Assembly: GCA_901457705.2 (NCBI GenBank)
Contig: LR699074.1
Span: 45,755-109,754 of the forward strand
Reading direction: 5' to 3'
DNA length: 64,000 nt
Origin: Beijerinckiaceae bacterium RH AL1
Lineage (GTDB): Bacteria; Pseudomonadota; Alphaproteobacteria; Rhizobiales; Beijerinckiaceae
Shown: one piece after another, positions 10,150-18,499 of the stretch
Layout: each line of letters begins with the position of its first letter
Position numbering within the stretch: position 1 is the stretch's first letter
The notes under the pieces: model-generated
Seen by the model: only the letters and a program-made list of their open reading frames with translations
Databases searched by the model: none
Told to the model about the DNA's origin: nothing
Made by a program: the position numbers and the translations under genes

Positions 10150-10595
10150 ACCTAAACCTCTGCAGCAGGCCTGCGGATTTCGACATACACCGAGCTGTAG
10201 CTACGCCAGCGACGGGAAGTGTTAGTCAAGCGCGTGCGGTCAAACAATATGAATTAGATTTCATAAATTCGAGTCCAAGCTCACGCACGGTTGCCATCTG
10301 ACCACCAAATTCTATTTGCCGTCATCAAAATGCCGGCATTCATAGGCTGAATCTGATTCAGAGCAGAATGAGTCGAAATCTGCGACTACGGCTGTTCTCG
10401 ATCATTTATTCAAGATAATGCACAATGTTCATAGTATGAATAGGATTTATATTGTAATTTGTCGCCAAATTGTGTGATGCGTACCGCTTGGCCGTTAGCG
10501 CTCTTCTACTCTGCTTTCGGTGCGGCGGGGCAGCGGGGCAGCGTCCTACGTGAAGATGCGATGCGCCAGCCCCTCAGATAGCACGAAAGCCGCTA
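10150..10595. promoter_or_regulatory. AT-rich control region upstream of czcB with two palindromes
   Basis: About 445 bp without a convincing gene, markedly richer in A+T than its surroundings between 10240 and 10480. It contains AATGCCGGCATT (10329-10340), a perfect 12-bp palindrome, and six bases later CTGAATC-T-GATTCAG (10347-10361), with 7-bp arms. This pair is a good candidate for the operator of the two-component regulator at 3457, whose operon starts just downstream on the minus strand. No experimental support; promoter hexamers were not assigned. Confidence 0.5.
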
Positions 10596-10838
10596 ATGCG
10601 AATGCTTTTGATATTGCTGTGCATGATTGTAGCACTATCGGCTGTCGCCGAACAGCCGCCAGACTTGAAACGGCACTGCATTCCGGGCCCTCACGACATC
10701 GGCCGTACGCGAAGATTGCCGGGTATGTCTTTCAATCCCCTCAAATGCTGTTTGCCGACGACCGATGCTTATTCCCACTGTCGTTACGACTCTCAACAGG
10801 ATGCCGATCGCGCCGCTCGTCATTTCGATGAGCAATGA
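10596..10838 (+). CDS. Possible small secreted Cys-containing protein
   Basis: 80 codons from an ATG preceded by GAAAG six bases upstream. The product opens MRMLLILLCMIVALSAVA, a clean signal peptide, then about 60 polar residues with Cys at four positions after the signal (RHCIPG, LKCCLP, SHCRYD). It is oriented away from czcB and could be a periplasmic or outer-surface peptide. I do not recognise a family. Because it is short and lies in an area with degenerate genes, it may also be chance. Nothing recognisable follows between 10839 and 11164 apart from the tail of the broken luxR. Confidence 0.4.
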   Translation: MRMLLILLCMIVALSAVAEQPPDLKRHCIPGPHDIGRTRRLPGMSFNPLKCCLPTTDAYSHCRYDSQQDADRAARHFDEQ

Positions 10839-11164
10839 CAATTTCTTATCAGCCAGCGCGTCAACCGAAGTCTACCTATCGACCAGACCCACTCAGGATG
10901 GATAGGGCATATCGTTGCCAAGACGCGCACCGTCTTCCTCGACACCTCAACTCGCCCTTCGGGATCACCCTCGTCGGCTACGATCTCTATGTCGACGATA
11001 CCGATGCGCTCCTCCGCTGCGCCTATCTGGAGGCAGTCGGTGAGGGCGTGACGAACGTCCAAGTCGGGCAGACCGTCCTTGGTGTGCCGGATTTCCAGGG
11101 TTTCCGAAGGCCGGGGCGTCGGAGAAGCGATCCTGGCCGTCTGGACGCCTATTTCGCAAGACCT

Positions 11165-11767
11165 TGATTTTGCCGAGGATCACCGAGATCTCCCGATCGG
11201 TCTTCCCTCGGCCGCCCAAAGAAGGCAGTCGAATTCACGAGGTGTGGGATCGTTTGCTGGCCCCGCCCGATTGGATCTCAGTTGCAGGAGTCTGCCTATG
11301 GCGTAGTTGGTCGCAAAGCCGAGAGCGGCCCGCTCTTCATCGCTGATTTCCATATGGCCGCCGCCGAACGAGACGGCGCCCACGGCATCATCGAGCAGCA
11401 CGACTCGAATGACATAGCCTTCGCTGAGACCGAACGCATAGGCTTCACCCTTGATCAGTTTGACATCGCTCGATACGGGACGGGATTCGTAGCTTTCGTC
11501 CCAGCTAAACGGATTCCGGTCGACCTTCAGACGATGAACGATCGGATCACGAAAAACATGGGCTCCGTCATTGTAGCGCCGCGCCCATTCGTCGGAAAGT
11601 GCTGAAGCAAGATGCGCGCTTCGACATCCAGTCGGCTTAGCCTTTGCTCAGGAACGACGCCGCCGAAGATGGTCCAGCAGGCATGCCTCAACATGCGAAG
11701 TGTCCGCCGCTTGACCTATTCTTTCGATGTAGTCCCACGTTTTGCGAAGGCGGTTTTTCAAACTCAT
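11165..11767 (-). pseudogene. LuxR-family quorum regulator, multiply frameshifted
   Basis: An ATG at 11767 opens MSLKNRLRKTWDYIERIGQA. Pieces of a LuxR autoinducer-binding domain then appear in shifting frames: FGGVVPEQRLSRLDVEARIL (about 11670-11595), DEWARRYNDGAHVFRDPIVH with the NPFSWDES motif (11590-11500), and AYAFGLSEGYVIRVVLLDDA through FATNYAIGRLLQL. The HTH start is PTPREFDCLLWAAEG, with a further shift at about 11208 to KTDREISVILGKIKV, after which the recognition helix is lost. At least three shifts plus loss of the DNA-binding end make a non-functional gene. Intact relatives bind acyl-homoserine lactones. An intact luxI lies 42 kb away at 53330. Confidence 0.75.
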
Positions 11768-11888
11768 TTCGCCTATGGCTACAGGAAACGCGGCAGCCCG
11801 TCATGTCGTGCGGGCGACCTTATGGAGCGCGGCGATATGGGCAGAGGCGCATTTCACCACTCCGACATACGCCGCCTGCGCGGCACCC

Positions 11889-11919
11889 TTGACCTTCCCC
11901 CGGGGGAGACAGCCACTTC
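11889..11919 (+). promoter_or_regulatory. CueR-type operator/promoter of copZ-copA
   Basis: A TTGACC -35 element at 11889-11894 runs into a G/C dyad (CCCCC/GGGGG, 11897-11906), the arrangement of MerR-family copper promoters where the regulator sits between over-spaced -35 and -10 elements. The layout TTGACC-N-TCCC-N-CGGG-N-GA is repeated upstream of cueR at 14724. The -10 is weak (CACTTC at 19-bp spacing). Confidence 0.6.
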
Positions 11920-11944
11920 GGATGACATGGGAGCGGAGGTTGCA

Positions 11945-12208
11945 ATGTTGAGGTTGAGAGTTTCCGGTATGACCTGCGGTCATTGCGTGTCCGCCGTGAC
12001 GAGTGCGGTACGCACTATCGAACAGGCGGCAGCAGTCTCCGTAGATCTTTCAAGCGGCGCCGTGGACGTGCATGGCGACCCTGACGGGGCGGCGATCATT
12101 CGGGCCATCGCCAACGCTGGGTATAGCGTAACAAATGCTGCGTCATCGGCCGGCGCAGAGCCGGCCGACCCGATCGTCTCCGGCAGGAAATCTTGCTGCT
12201 GCGGCTGA
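11945..12208 (+). CDS. copZ: Heavy-metal-associated domain protein, copper chaperone
   Basis: 87 residues from an ATG with GGAGG six bases upstream. One HMA fold: [20 protein letters not shown] carries the metal-binding M-T-C-G-H-C loop; it ends [10 protein letters not shown] as in CopZ. After the domain is a short tail finishing KSCCCG, three adjacent cysteines that may add a second metal site. It should bind Cu(I) in the cytoplasm and hand it to the ATPase encoded 44 bp downstream. The preceding MerR-type box suggests Cu-induced expression. Confidence 0.88.
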   Translation: MLRLRVSGMTCGHCVSAVTSAVRTIEQAAAVSVDLSSGAVDVHGDPDGAAIIRAIANAGYSVTNAASSAGAEPADPIVSGRKSCCCG

Positions 12209-12252
12209 GCCGAACAGCAAGGCCAATCTTGGGAACCAGAAGGAGCGGCACC

Positions 12253-14622
12253 GTGACGCAAGCGACCGAAGATCTCGACCGGCGACCGATCGAAGACCCA
12301 TCTTTCGGCGCAACGGATGGGCGGCAAGCCGAGATCGATCCAGTCTGCGGCATGAAGGTCGACCTTATGTCTTCGAAGCATCATGCCGAGGTAAAGGGCA
12401 AGTTACACCATTTCTGCTCGGCCGGATGCCTCGGCAAGTTCAAGGCTGATCCGGGAAGTTACCTCAATTCCGGCGATACGGCAGCGGTCGTTCCGGCACC
12501 GGACGGTGCGACATTCACCTGCCCGATGCATCCGCAGGTCCGCCAGATTGGACCGGGAAGCTGCCCGATCTGCGGGATGGCTCTGGAGCCTGAGACCCCG
12601 ACCCTCGAGACCGGACCGAACCTCGAACTTCTCGATATGAAGAAACGCCTCTGGATCGGCCTCGCCCTAACGGTACCGATATTGTTGCTGGAGATGGGCG
12701 GTCATATTACTGCACTCAAGCTTCACGAAGTAGTCTCGGAACACGTCTCGGCCTGGATCCAATTCGCTTTGTCGACACCTGTCGTCCTTTGGGCGGGATG
12801 GCCCTTCTTTGAAAGGGCGTGGGCGTCGATCATCAACCGCAGCCTGAACATGTTCAGCCTGATCGCGCTGGGGACCGGCGCGGCCTACCTCTACAGCGTC
12901 GTCGCCACGCTGGCGCCGAGCATCTTCCCGGCGGGATTCCGCGGGATGGAAGGCGCTGTCGCGGTCTACTTCGAGGCTGCCGCCGTCATCACAGTCCTGG
13001 TCCTTCTCGGTCAGGTTCTCGAGCTGCGGGCTCGCGACCAGACCGGGGGCGCCATTCGCGCGCTCCTGCAGCTCGCGCCGAAGACCGCGCGACGAGTCCG
13101 CGACGGCGCGGATGACGAGGTCGTCGCGATTGAGCATGTTGTCGCTGGCGACACGCTGCGGGTCCGCCCTGGCGACGGTGTCCCTGTCGACGGGATCGTT
13201 CTCGACGGAAAGAGCGCGGTCGACGAGTCGATGGTCACCGGCGAGTCGATGCCGGTGATCAAGGAATCTCAATCCAAGTTGATCGGCGGTACGGTCAACG
13301 GCACCGGCTCCCTCACGATGCGGGCCGAGAAGGTCGGGGCCGACACGATGCTGGCGCGCATCGTGACGATGGTCGCCGAGGCACAACGGAGCCGCGCACC
13401 GATCCAGCGCACGGCCGACCGGGTGGCCGGCTGGTTCGTGCCAGCGGTGCTCGCCTGCGCCATTGTCGCGTTCGCGGCATGGGCGTTTTGGGGTCCACCA
13501 CCGGCGTTGGCTTACGCGCTCATTGCCGCTGTCTCGGTGCTCATTATCGCCTGTCCCTGCGCGCTCGGGCTGGCAACCCCAATGTCGATTGGCGTCGGCG
13601 TCGGCAAGGGTGCTGGCGCCGGCATCCTGATCAAGTCGGCGGAAGCCCTCGAGCGCATGGAAAGGGTCAACACGATCGTCGTCGACAAGACCGGCACACT
13701 CACCGAAGGTAAGCCGAAGGTGACGGCGATCGTGCCATCGGCCGAACATGAGGAAAGAGATTTACTCGGGTTCGCCGCCAGCCTGGAGCGCGCGAGCGAG
13801 CATCCGCTCGCCGCCGCCATCGTCGCGGAAGCCAAGGTGAGGGGTGTCAGCGTCACTGAGCCGACGGACTTCGAGTCGATGACGGGTATGGGCATTGCCG
13901 GCGTGGTCGATGGACGATCGGTTACGCTCGGCAATGCGAAGCTGATGTCCGAGCGAGGGGTCGCACTTGGGCCCATTGAGGCCGAAGCCGAAACGCTGCG
14001 CGCTGACGGCGCGACCGCCCTCTACCTCGCCCTCGATGGGCTCGCCGCCGGCGTCATCGCTGTCGCCGATCCGATCAAGGCCTCGACGTCCGCCGCGCTT
14101 GAGGAGCTTCGCGGAAAAGGCCTCCGGGTCATCATGCTGACCGGGGACAACAGGACTACCGCGACCGCTGTCGGGCGCAAGCTCGGCATCACCGAGGTCG
14201 AGGCGGATGTGCTGCCGGAGGACAAACACAGGATTGTCGCTGGGCTGAGAGCGGAAAATTGCATTGTCGCGATGGCGGGCGACGGGGTCAACGACGCGCC
14301 CGCGCTTGCCGAAGCCGACGTCGGCATCGCGATGGGCACTGGGACGGAGGTGGCGATCCAGAGCGCCGGCATCACGCTGGTGAAGGGAGACCTCGCTGGC
14401 ATCGCAAGAGCGATCACCCTGAGCAGGGCCACGATGCGCAACATCAGGCAAAACCTTTTTTTCGCCTTCGCTTACAACGTCATCGGCATTCCGATCGCCG
14501 CTGGGGTCCTCTACCCCGCATTCGGGATTCTTCTTAGTCCCGTGGTCGCGGCGCTCGCCATGTCGCTTAGTTCGGTGTCGGTGATCTCGAACGCTCTGCG
14601 ACTGAAAACCTTGAAGTTATGA
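12253..14622 (+). CDS. copA: Cu(+)-exporting P1B-type ATPase
   Basis: 789 residues from a GTG with AGGAG seven bases upstream. The N-terminus has no HMA domain. Instead it has a YHS-like segment (DPVCGMKVD to [10 protein letters not shown], about 33-75) and a Cys-rich heavy-metal-binding motif ([20 protein letters not shown]). Core motifs follow: TGES actuator loop, transmembrane [13 protein letters not shown] (CPC metal site), phosphorylation [14 protein letters not shown] histidine-proline motif, and [10 protein letters not shown] hinge. The C-terminal helices carry [20 protein letters not shown], with the Tyr-Asn pair of Cu(I) pumps. It exports cytoplasmic Cu(I)/Ag(I) to the periplasm, receiving it from CopZ. 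Confidence 0.93.
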   Translation: MTQATEDLDRRPIEDPSFGATDGRQAEIDPVCGMKVDLMSSKHHAEVKGKLHHFCSAGCLGKFKADPGSYLNSGDTAAVVPAPDGATFTCPMHPQVRQIGPGSCPICGMALEPETPTLETGPNLELLDMKKRLWIGLALTVPILLLEMGGHITALKLHEVVSEHVSAWIQFALSTPVVLWAGWPFFERAWASIINRSLNMFSLIALGTGAAYLYSVVATLAPSIFPAGFRGMEGAVAVYFEAAAVITVLVLLGQVLELRARDQTGGAIRALLQLAPKTARRVRDGADDEVVAIEHVVAGDTLRVRPGDGVPVDGIVLDGKSAVDESMVTGESMPVIKESQSKLIGGTVNGTGSLTMRAEKVGADTMLARIVTMVAEAQRSRAPIQRTADRVAGWFVPAVLACAIVAFAAWAFWGPPPALAYALIAAVSVLIIACPCALGLATPMSIGVGVGKGAGAGILIKSAEALERMERVNTIVVDKTGTLTEGKPKVTAIVPSAEHEERDLLGFAASLERASEHPLAAAIVAEAKVRGVSVTEPTDFESMTGMGIAGVVDGRSVTLGNAKLMSERGVALGPIEAEAETLRADGATALYLALDGLAAGVIAVADPIKASTSAALEELRGKGLRVIMLTGDNRTTATAVGRKLGITEVEADVLPEDKHRIVAGLRAENCIVAMAGDGVNDAPALAEADVGIAMGTGTEVAIQSAGITLVKGDLAGIARAITLSRATMRNIRQNLFFAFAYNVIGIPIAAGVLYPAFGILLSPVVAALAMSLSSVSVISNALRLKTLKL

Positions 14623-14723
14623 GGTTTCGGGGAAAGACAGGTCTCGAGTGCCTCAAGCGCGTTTCTCGAATGGCACAGGTTCTCGCATAACTCGGGGAAT
14701 GGCGCATTGGTCTGGGACAGGAG

Positions 14724-14754
14724 TTGACCCTCCCTCGGGAGAGCCTCCTCCTGG
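14724..14754 (+). promoter_or_regulatory. Second CueR-type box, upstream of cueR
   Basis: TTGACC at 14724-14729 is followed by CTCCCTCGGGAGAG, which aligns base for base with the box before copZ except at three variable positions. Located 50 bp before the cueR start, it suggests autoregulation. The -10 is not obvious. Confidence 0.5.
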
Positions 14755-14803
14755 TCAAGAGAGCCTATGCAGTTACCGGACCTTGAACCCGACAAGCTTA
14801 CGA

Positions 14804-15310
14804 ATGAACATTGGTGACGCGTCGAGGGCCTCAGGCCTTTCGGTTAAAACCATTCGCTACTACGAACGCAGCGGCCTCCTCGGAACCGCGATGCGCGGAG
14901 ACTCTGGCTATAGGACGTATTCCGACGAAGACATAAACATGATGCGGTTCCTTGCCCGAGCCCGCCGTCTCGGATTCTCCATTTCGCAAATGCGGGAACT
15001 CCTTTCGCTGTGGCAGGATCGCGCCCGGGAAAGCAGCGCAGTCAAGCGGCTCGCGTTCGAGCACGTTCGCGCCATGGAAAAAACGGTTGCGGGGCTTTCG
15101 AAAATAATCGCCAGTTTGAAAGCGCTGGCAGAGGCGTGCGACGGCGATGAACGGCCAAATTGCCCGATCATCAATGAACTGGCCTCCGGAAACGTCGTGT
15201 TGAGCGGTGCGGCAGACAGCGCGGTTCTTCTCAAGCCACCAGTTCTCGGCGATAAGAACAAGGACGTCCAACGATCATCGCCGGGTCTTGGCGAGGATCT
15301 TCGACGATGA
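14804..15310 (+). CDS. cueR: CueR-type MerR-family copper regulator
   Basis: 168 residues. The winged helix starts MNIGDASRASGLSVKTIRYY-ER, followed by the dimerisation helix and the metal loop CDGDERPNC, two cysteines seven residues apart, the spacing that selects monovalent Cu/Ag/Au in CueR. It binds between over-spaced promoter elements and twists them on metal binding. Boxes of this kind precede copZ-copA and this gene. The C-terminal 35 residues after INELASG are longer than in typical CueR (about 130-140 aa), so the last part may be an extension. Transcribed with copZ and copA. Confidence 0.88.
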   Translation: MNIGDASRASGLSVKTIRYYERSGLLGTAMRGDSGYRTYSDEDINMMRFLARARRLGFSISQMRELLSLWQDRARESSAVKRLAFEHVRAMEKTVAGLSKIIASLKALAEACDGDERPNCPIINELASGNVVLSGAADSAVLLKPPVLGDKNKDVQRSSPGLGEDLRR

Positions 15311-15474
15311 CGCCACAATGGCCTACCGCGCGAGGTCGTGCCGTGAATCTCTCACGGCGTCGAGGCGGTTGCGGGTTAGATCCGATCCGTCGGAAACAGC
15401 CTAGTGTTGCATTTGCGTCCTTGCAGCGCGTTTCTAGACATGCGACTTCTTTCGGTGAAAGGGGGGCATGGTCT

Positions 15475-15846
15475 ATGCGGCTTCTCCGCCACCTCCTCAT
15501 GATCCTGGTTATGTTGTCGATGGGGGTTCATCCCGCCTCGGCGCACGTCCATCATGAGGCTGGCGCGACCACCGCCCAGGTCCATGAGCACCATCACGCT
15601 GCTAGCGCTTCGGCCGGGTACGAGACGGCCGGCGTTGATGCCACCCACCATCAGAATTGTCCGATGCATCATGGCAGCAAATGTTGCGACATGGCTTGCT
15701 GCGGATCGCCCTGCTTTTCCCCGGTGATGGCTTCGGGCCCGTCGGTTCGGTTTTCTCGACCGTCGGCTATGCCAATTCCGTCCGGTGACCTGTGCCCGGA
15801 CGACACTGTTCTCGGCCTCCCAGATCGACCGCCCATAGCCGCCTGA
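15475..15846 (+). CDS. Periplasmic His/Cys-rich copper-associated protein
   Basis: 123 residues; the ATG at 15475 follows a GAAAGGGGGG ribosome site. Signal peptide MRLLRHLLMILVMLSMGVHP ending ASA. The mature part is unusually rich in metal ligands: HVHHEAG, HEHHHAA, THHQNCPMHHGSKCC, DMACCGSPC. I do not know a named family. It probably binds Cu in the periplasm, since the next genes are a Met-rich protein, an outer-membrane factor and a multicopper oxidase. The region 15311-15474 holds no gene. A short G/C stem (CCGCC-TGATA-GGCGG) follows at the stop codon. Confidence 0.75.
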   Translation: MRLLRHLLMILVMLSMGVHPASAHVHHEAGATTAQVHEHHHAASASAGYETAGVDATHHQNCPMHHGSKCCDMACCGSPCFSPVMASGPSVRFSRPSAMPIPSGDLCPDDTVLGLPDRPPIAA

Positions 15847-16011
15847 TAGGCGGCGGATGATGATCCGCCCGGACGTGCGTTAGGGCCGCTAGCTCGGCGC
15901 ACGCCGCTGGAATGCGCAGGAACACGTAGGCTGCCCCTAGCCCGCCGTGTTCCGCCGGATCCTCAGCGCGAGCCCTCCTTCGGGACGCCGCGCGCATCAT
16001 TGAGCTTTAAC

Positions 16012-16356
16012 ATGCGCTCCCTTGCGACCTTGGTCGTTGCTGCCTTCGGGTTGGCGACCGCGACCTGTGCTTTAGCCGATCCGGCTTCCCTGCTTGCGCC
16101 AGACGATCCCGCAAACGCAAGCGGGTGGCGACCGCCGCCGTCGCCGACCGCTGGCCTGAAATCGTACGCGCCCGTCGAAGTCAAGGACTGGATCAAGCTC
16201 AACCAGGACGTCACGGAGACGGGCGGCTCGATGGGCGGCATGAAGGGCATGGGCGGCATGAAGGGCATGGGCGGAATGGGCGCAGGAAAGCCGGCCGGCG
16301 AACAGGATTCCAAAGGCGGAATGCAGGGAATGCCCGGAATGGGAGGCGCGAAATGA
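16012..16356 (+). CDS. Exported Met/Gly-rich protein
   Basis: 114 residues from ATG 16012 (a TTG at 16000 in frame is an alternative; neither has a strong ribosome site). Signal peptide MRSLATLVVAAFGLATATCA ending LADP. The middle segment YAPVEVKDWIKLNQDVTETG is ordinary; the tail is a repeat of GGMKGM/GGMG units at about 73-114 with some ten methionines, suited to binding Cu(I) by thioether ligands, as in other periplasmic copper proteins. Its stop overlaps the start of the next gene (ATGA), so the two are translationally coupled. Confidence 0.7.
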   Translation: MRSLATLVVAAFGLATATCALADPASLLAPDDPANASGWRPPPSPTAGLKSYAPVEVKDWIKLNQDVTETGGSMGGMKGMGGMKGMGGMGAGKPAGEQDSKGGMQGMPGMGGAK

Positions 16357-17825
16357 TGCCTCGGGCAATCTGCGCTAGGCGGCCGCCGACGCTTCGATCA
16401 AGGCCTGCCCTTCGCATCGGTACAGTGGTTTCGACGATGCTCCTCGGCGGTTGCGTCGGTTTTTCGCCCGACGCCGGAATGGCTCCGGTCGTCAGTGTCG
16501 CGGCGGCGCGACTTGAGAAAGATGTGGCCAAGATCGACTCCGACGCAAAGGCCGAAACGGCGCAGGATCGGACCGCGCTTCTGTTGCGAAGGCCGCTTAC
16601 GGCCGGCAGGGCGGTTCAGGTGGCGTTCCTGCGCAACCGGGCACTGCAGGCATCCTTCAACGAGCTTGGCGTGTCGGAGGCGGAGTTCGTCCAGGCGAGC
16701 CTGCCGCCCGAACCTAGTTTTTCCGTGAACTATCTCGCTGGCATGGGCGACGTTGAAGTCGTTAGTCAGGTCGCGGGAAGCCTCTTCGCACTAGCGACCC
16801 TGCCGGCTCGCCAGGCGATTGCTGCCGAGCAGTTCAAGGCCGCGCAATGGCGCACGGCCGGAGAGGTCGTGACCTTAGCCGCCGACGTCAGCCGGCAGTA
16901 TTTTACGACGATCGCTCAGGGGGACCTGGGCACCTATCTCGGCGAGTCCTTGGCGGGCGCTCAGGCCTCGGCCGAAATTGCCAAGCAACTTGGGGAGGCC
17001 GGCAACCTCAACAAGCTCGAACAGGCACGCGAGGACCAGTTCTACACGGAACTCGGGGCCCAGGTCGCCAATACGAAGCTGCAGCTCCGGGCCGAGCGGG
17101 AGCGACTGACGCGGTTGCTCGGCCTGTATGGACCAGACATCAATTTCAGGCTGCCGAAGGGGCTCCCACCGCTGCCTAAGCGGATCGCCAACGAGCGGGA
17201 TGTCGAGGCCCGGGCGCTCACACAGCGGCCAGACCTGCGGGCGGCGCGGCACGAACTCGATGCGTTGGCGCGCCAGCTCGGCTTGACAACGGTCACGCGC
17301 TACGTCTCCGACGTGAATCTCTCACTTCAGAACGACACGGAAAAGAGCGGCAGTTCTGGCGGATCGACTCAAGGTTCCGGGACGAACAGTAGGCTGGTGC
17401 GGAACGGTTTCGCCGTCGACTTCTCGATCCCGATCTACGACTTCGGCGAGAGCAGGGTGCGCTTCGCCCGCGAGACTTATCTCGCTGCAGCCAATCGTCT
17501 TGCTCAGCGTGCCATCAATGCCCGGTCCGAGGCTCGTGAAGCCTACACCCGTTACCGCGGCCAATATGACCTCGCGCGCTACTATGCCGACCGCGTGGTG
17601 CCTTTGAGCAAAACGATCGTCGGCCAGTCGGCGGTCCAAACCAACGGCGGACTTACGGATGTGACTCAATTGCTCATCGACGCTCGCTTGGCGGTGACCA
17701 GCAACATTAGCGCAATCAACGCGAAGCGCGACTTCTTCATCGCGACTGTCGATCTCGAGGTCGCTCTCGGCGGCAACCGGCCTGGCTCGGCACCTGTAAT
17801 CGGAATGACGCAGGCAGCGAATTGA
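16353..17825 (+). CDS. TolC-family outer-membrane lipoprotein of the copper locus
   Basis: 490 residues. The start ATG overlaps the preceding stop. After an Arg-rich n-region comes VVSTMLLGGC, a lipobox. Two OEP repeats follow with long Ala/Gln heptad helices, including LTQRPDLRAARHELDALARQ, the conserved RPDL motif, and an insert GSSGGSTQGSGTNSR at the duct loop. It differs clearly in sequence from the two other outer-membrane factors in the window. Located between a Met-rich protein and a multicopper oxidase, and with no RND pump beside it, it resembles the CopB/CusC-like factors of copper-oxidase loci. It is probably a periplasmic copper-export or oxidase-associated duct. Confidence 0.8.
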   Translation: MMPRAICARRPPTLRSRPALRIGTVVSTMLLGGCVGFSPDAGMAPVVSVAAARLEKDVAKIDSDAKAETAQDRTALLLRRPLTAGRAVQVAFLRNRALQASFNELGVSEAEFVQASLPPEPSFSVNYLAGMGDVEVVSQVAGSLFALATLPARQAIAAEQFKAAQWRTAGEVVTLAADVSRQYFTTIAQGDLGTYLGESLAGAQASAEIAKQLGEAGNLNKLEQAREDQFYTELGAQVANTKLQLRAERERLTRLLGLYGPDINFRLPKGLPPLPKRIANERDVEARALTQRPDLRAARHELDALARQLGLTTVTRYVSDVNLSLQNDTEKSGSSGGSTQGSGTNSRLVRNGFAVDFSIPIYDFGESRVRFARETYLAAANRLAQRAINARSEAREAYTRYRGQYDLARYYADRVVPLSKTIVGQSAVQTNGGLTDVTQLLIDARLAVTSNISAINAKRDFFIATVDLEVALGGNRPGSAPVIGMTQAAN

Positions 17826-17856
17826 TCCGTAGACCAACCATTCAAGGAGTACGATC

Positions 17857-18387
17857 ATGAGTCCCTTCGACAACGCCACGCGACGTGGGATTTTGACCGG
17901 AGGCGCGGCTCTCGTCTCCGCCGCGATGGTCAGCGGTCGCGTCGAGGCCGCCGCCATTCCCGAGGCGCCGATCATGCGCGACCCGATGATGCAGCCGCCC
18001 CTGCATCCGACGAGTGGCCCAGAGTACAACCCAGTCGTGACGCTCAACGGTTGGACCCTGCCGTTCCGGATGAACGGCGACTGGAAGGAGTTCCACCTTC
18101 TCGCCGAGCCGGTCATTCGAGAGATTTCGCCCGGCATGAAGGCGCACCTCTGGGGGTACAACGGCCAGAGCCCTGGCCCGACGATCGAAGCGGTCGAGGG
18201 CGAGAAGGTCAGGATCTTCGTCACCAACCATCTGCCGGAACCGACGACAGTGCACTGGCACGGCATGGCGATCGTCAACGGCATGGACGGCGTGACGGGA
18301 CTTACCCAGCCGGGCATCCCTCCGGGGAAGACCTTCGTCTACGAGTTTGTCCTGCCGCAGGCGGGGACCCACATGTATCACCCACAT
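17857..18387 (+). pseudogene. Multicopper oxidase, cut by IS21 copy 1
   Basis: 177 codons of a CopA/PcoA-type periplasmic multicopper oxidase. It starts at an ATG 31 bp after the previous gene, preceded by AAGGAG. The twin-arginine-like leader is NATRRGILTGGAALVS. Copper ligand motifs of the first cupredoxin domain are present: TTVHWHGMAI and GTHMYHPH. The reading then enters the insertion sequence right after HPH and stops 57 bases later. The rest of the oxidase (second and third domains, type 1 site) is not found beyond the element, so this is a deletion, not a simple insertion. The intact enzyme would oxidise Cu(I). Confidence 0.88.
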
Positions 18388-18499
18388 TGTGTTTCGGCCT
18401 GCAAAACTGACCCCCTTATCGGGGTGATCGGCGTCCAAAACTGACCCCTTAATCTTGGCCTGTTGCGCTGTCCGTTTTGACGGCGGGCGGGCGGCGGGG

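Noticed and set aside
10839-11164. DUF4258-like tail joined to the luxR remnant
   Set aside because: A stretch such as LDVRHALTDCLQIGAAEERI looks partly protein-like, but has no start and no secure family match.
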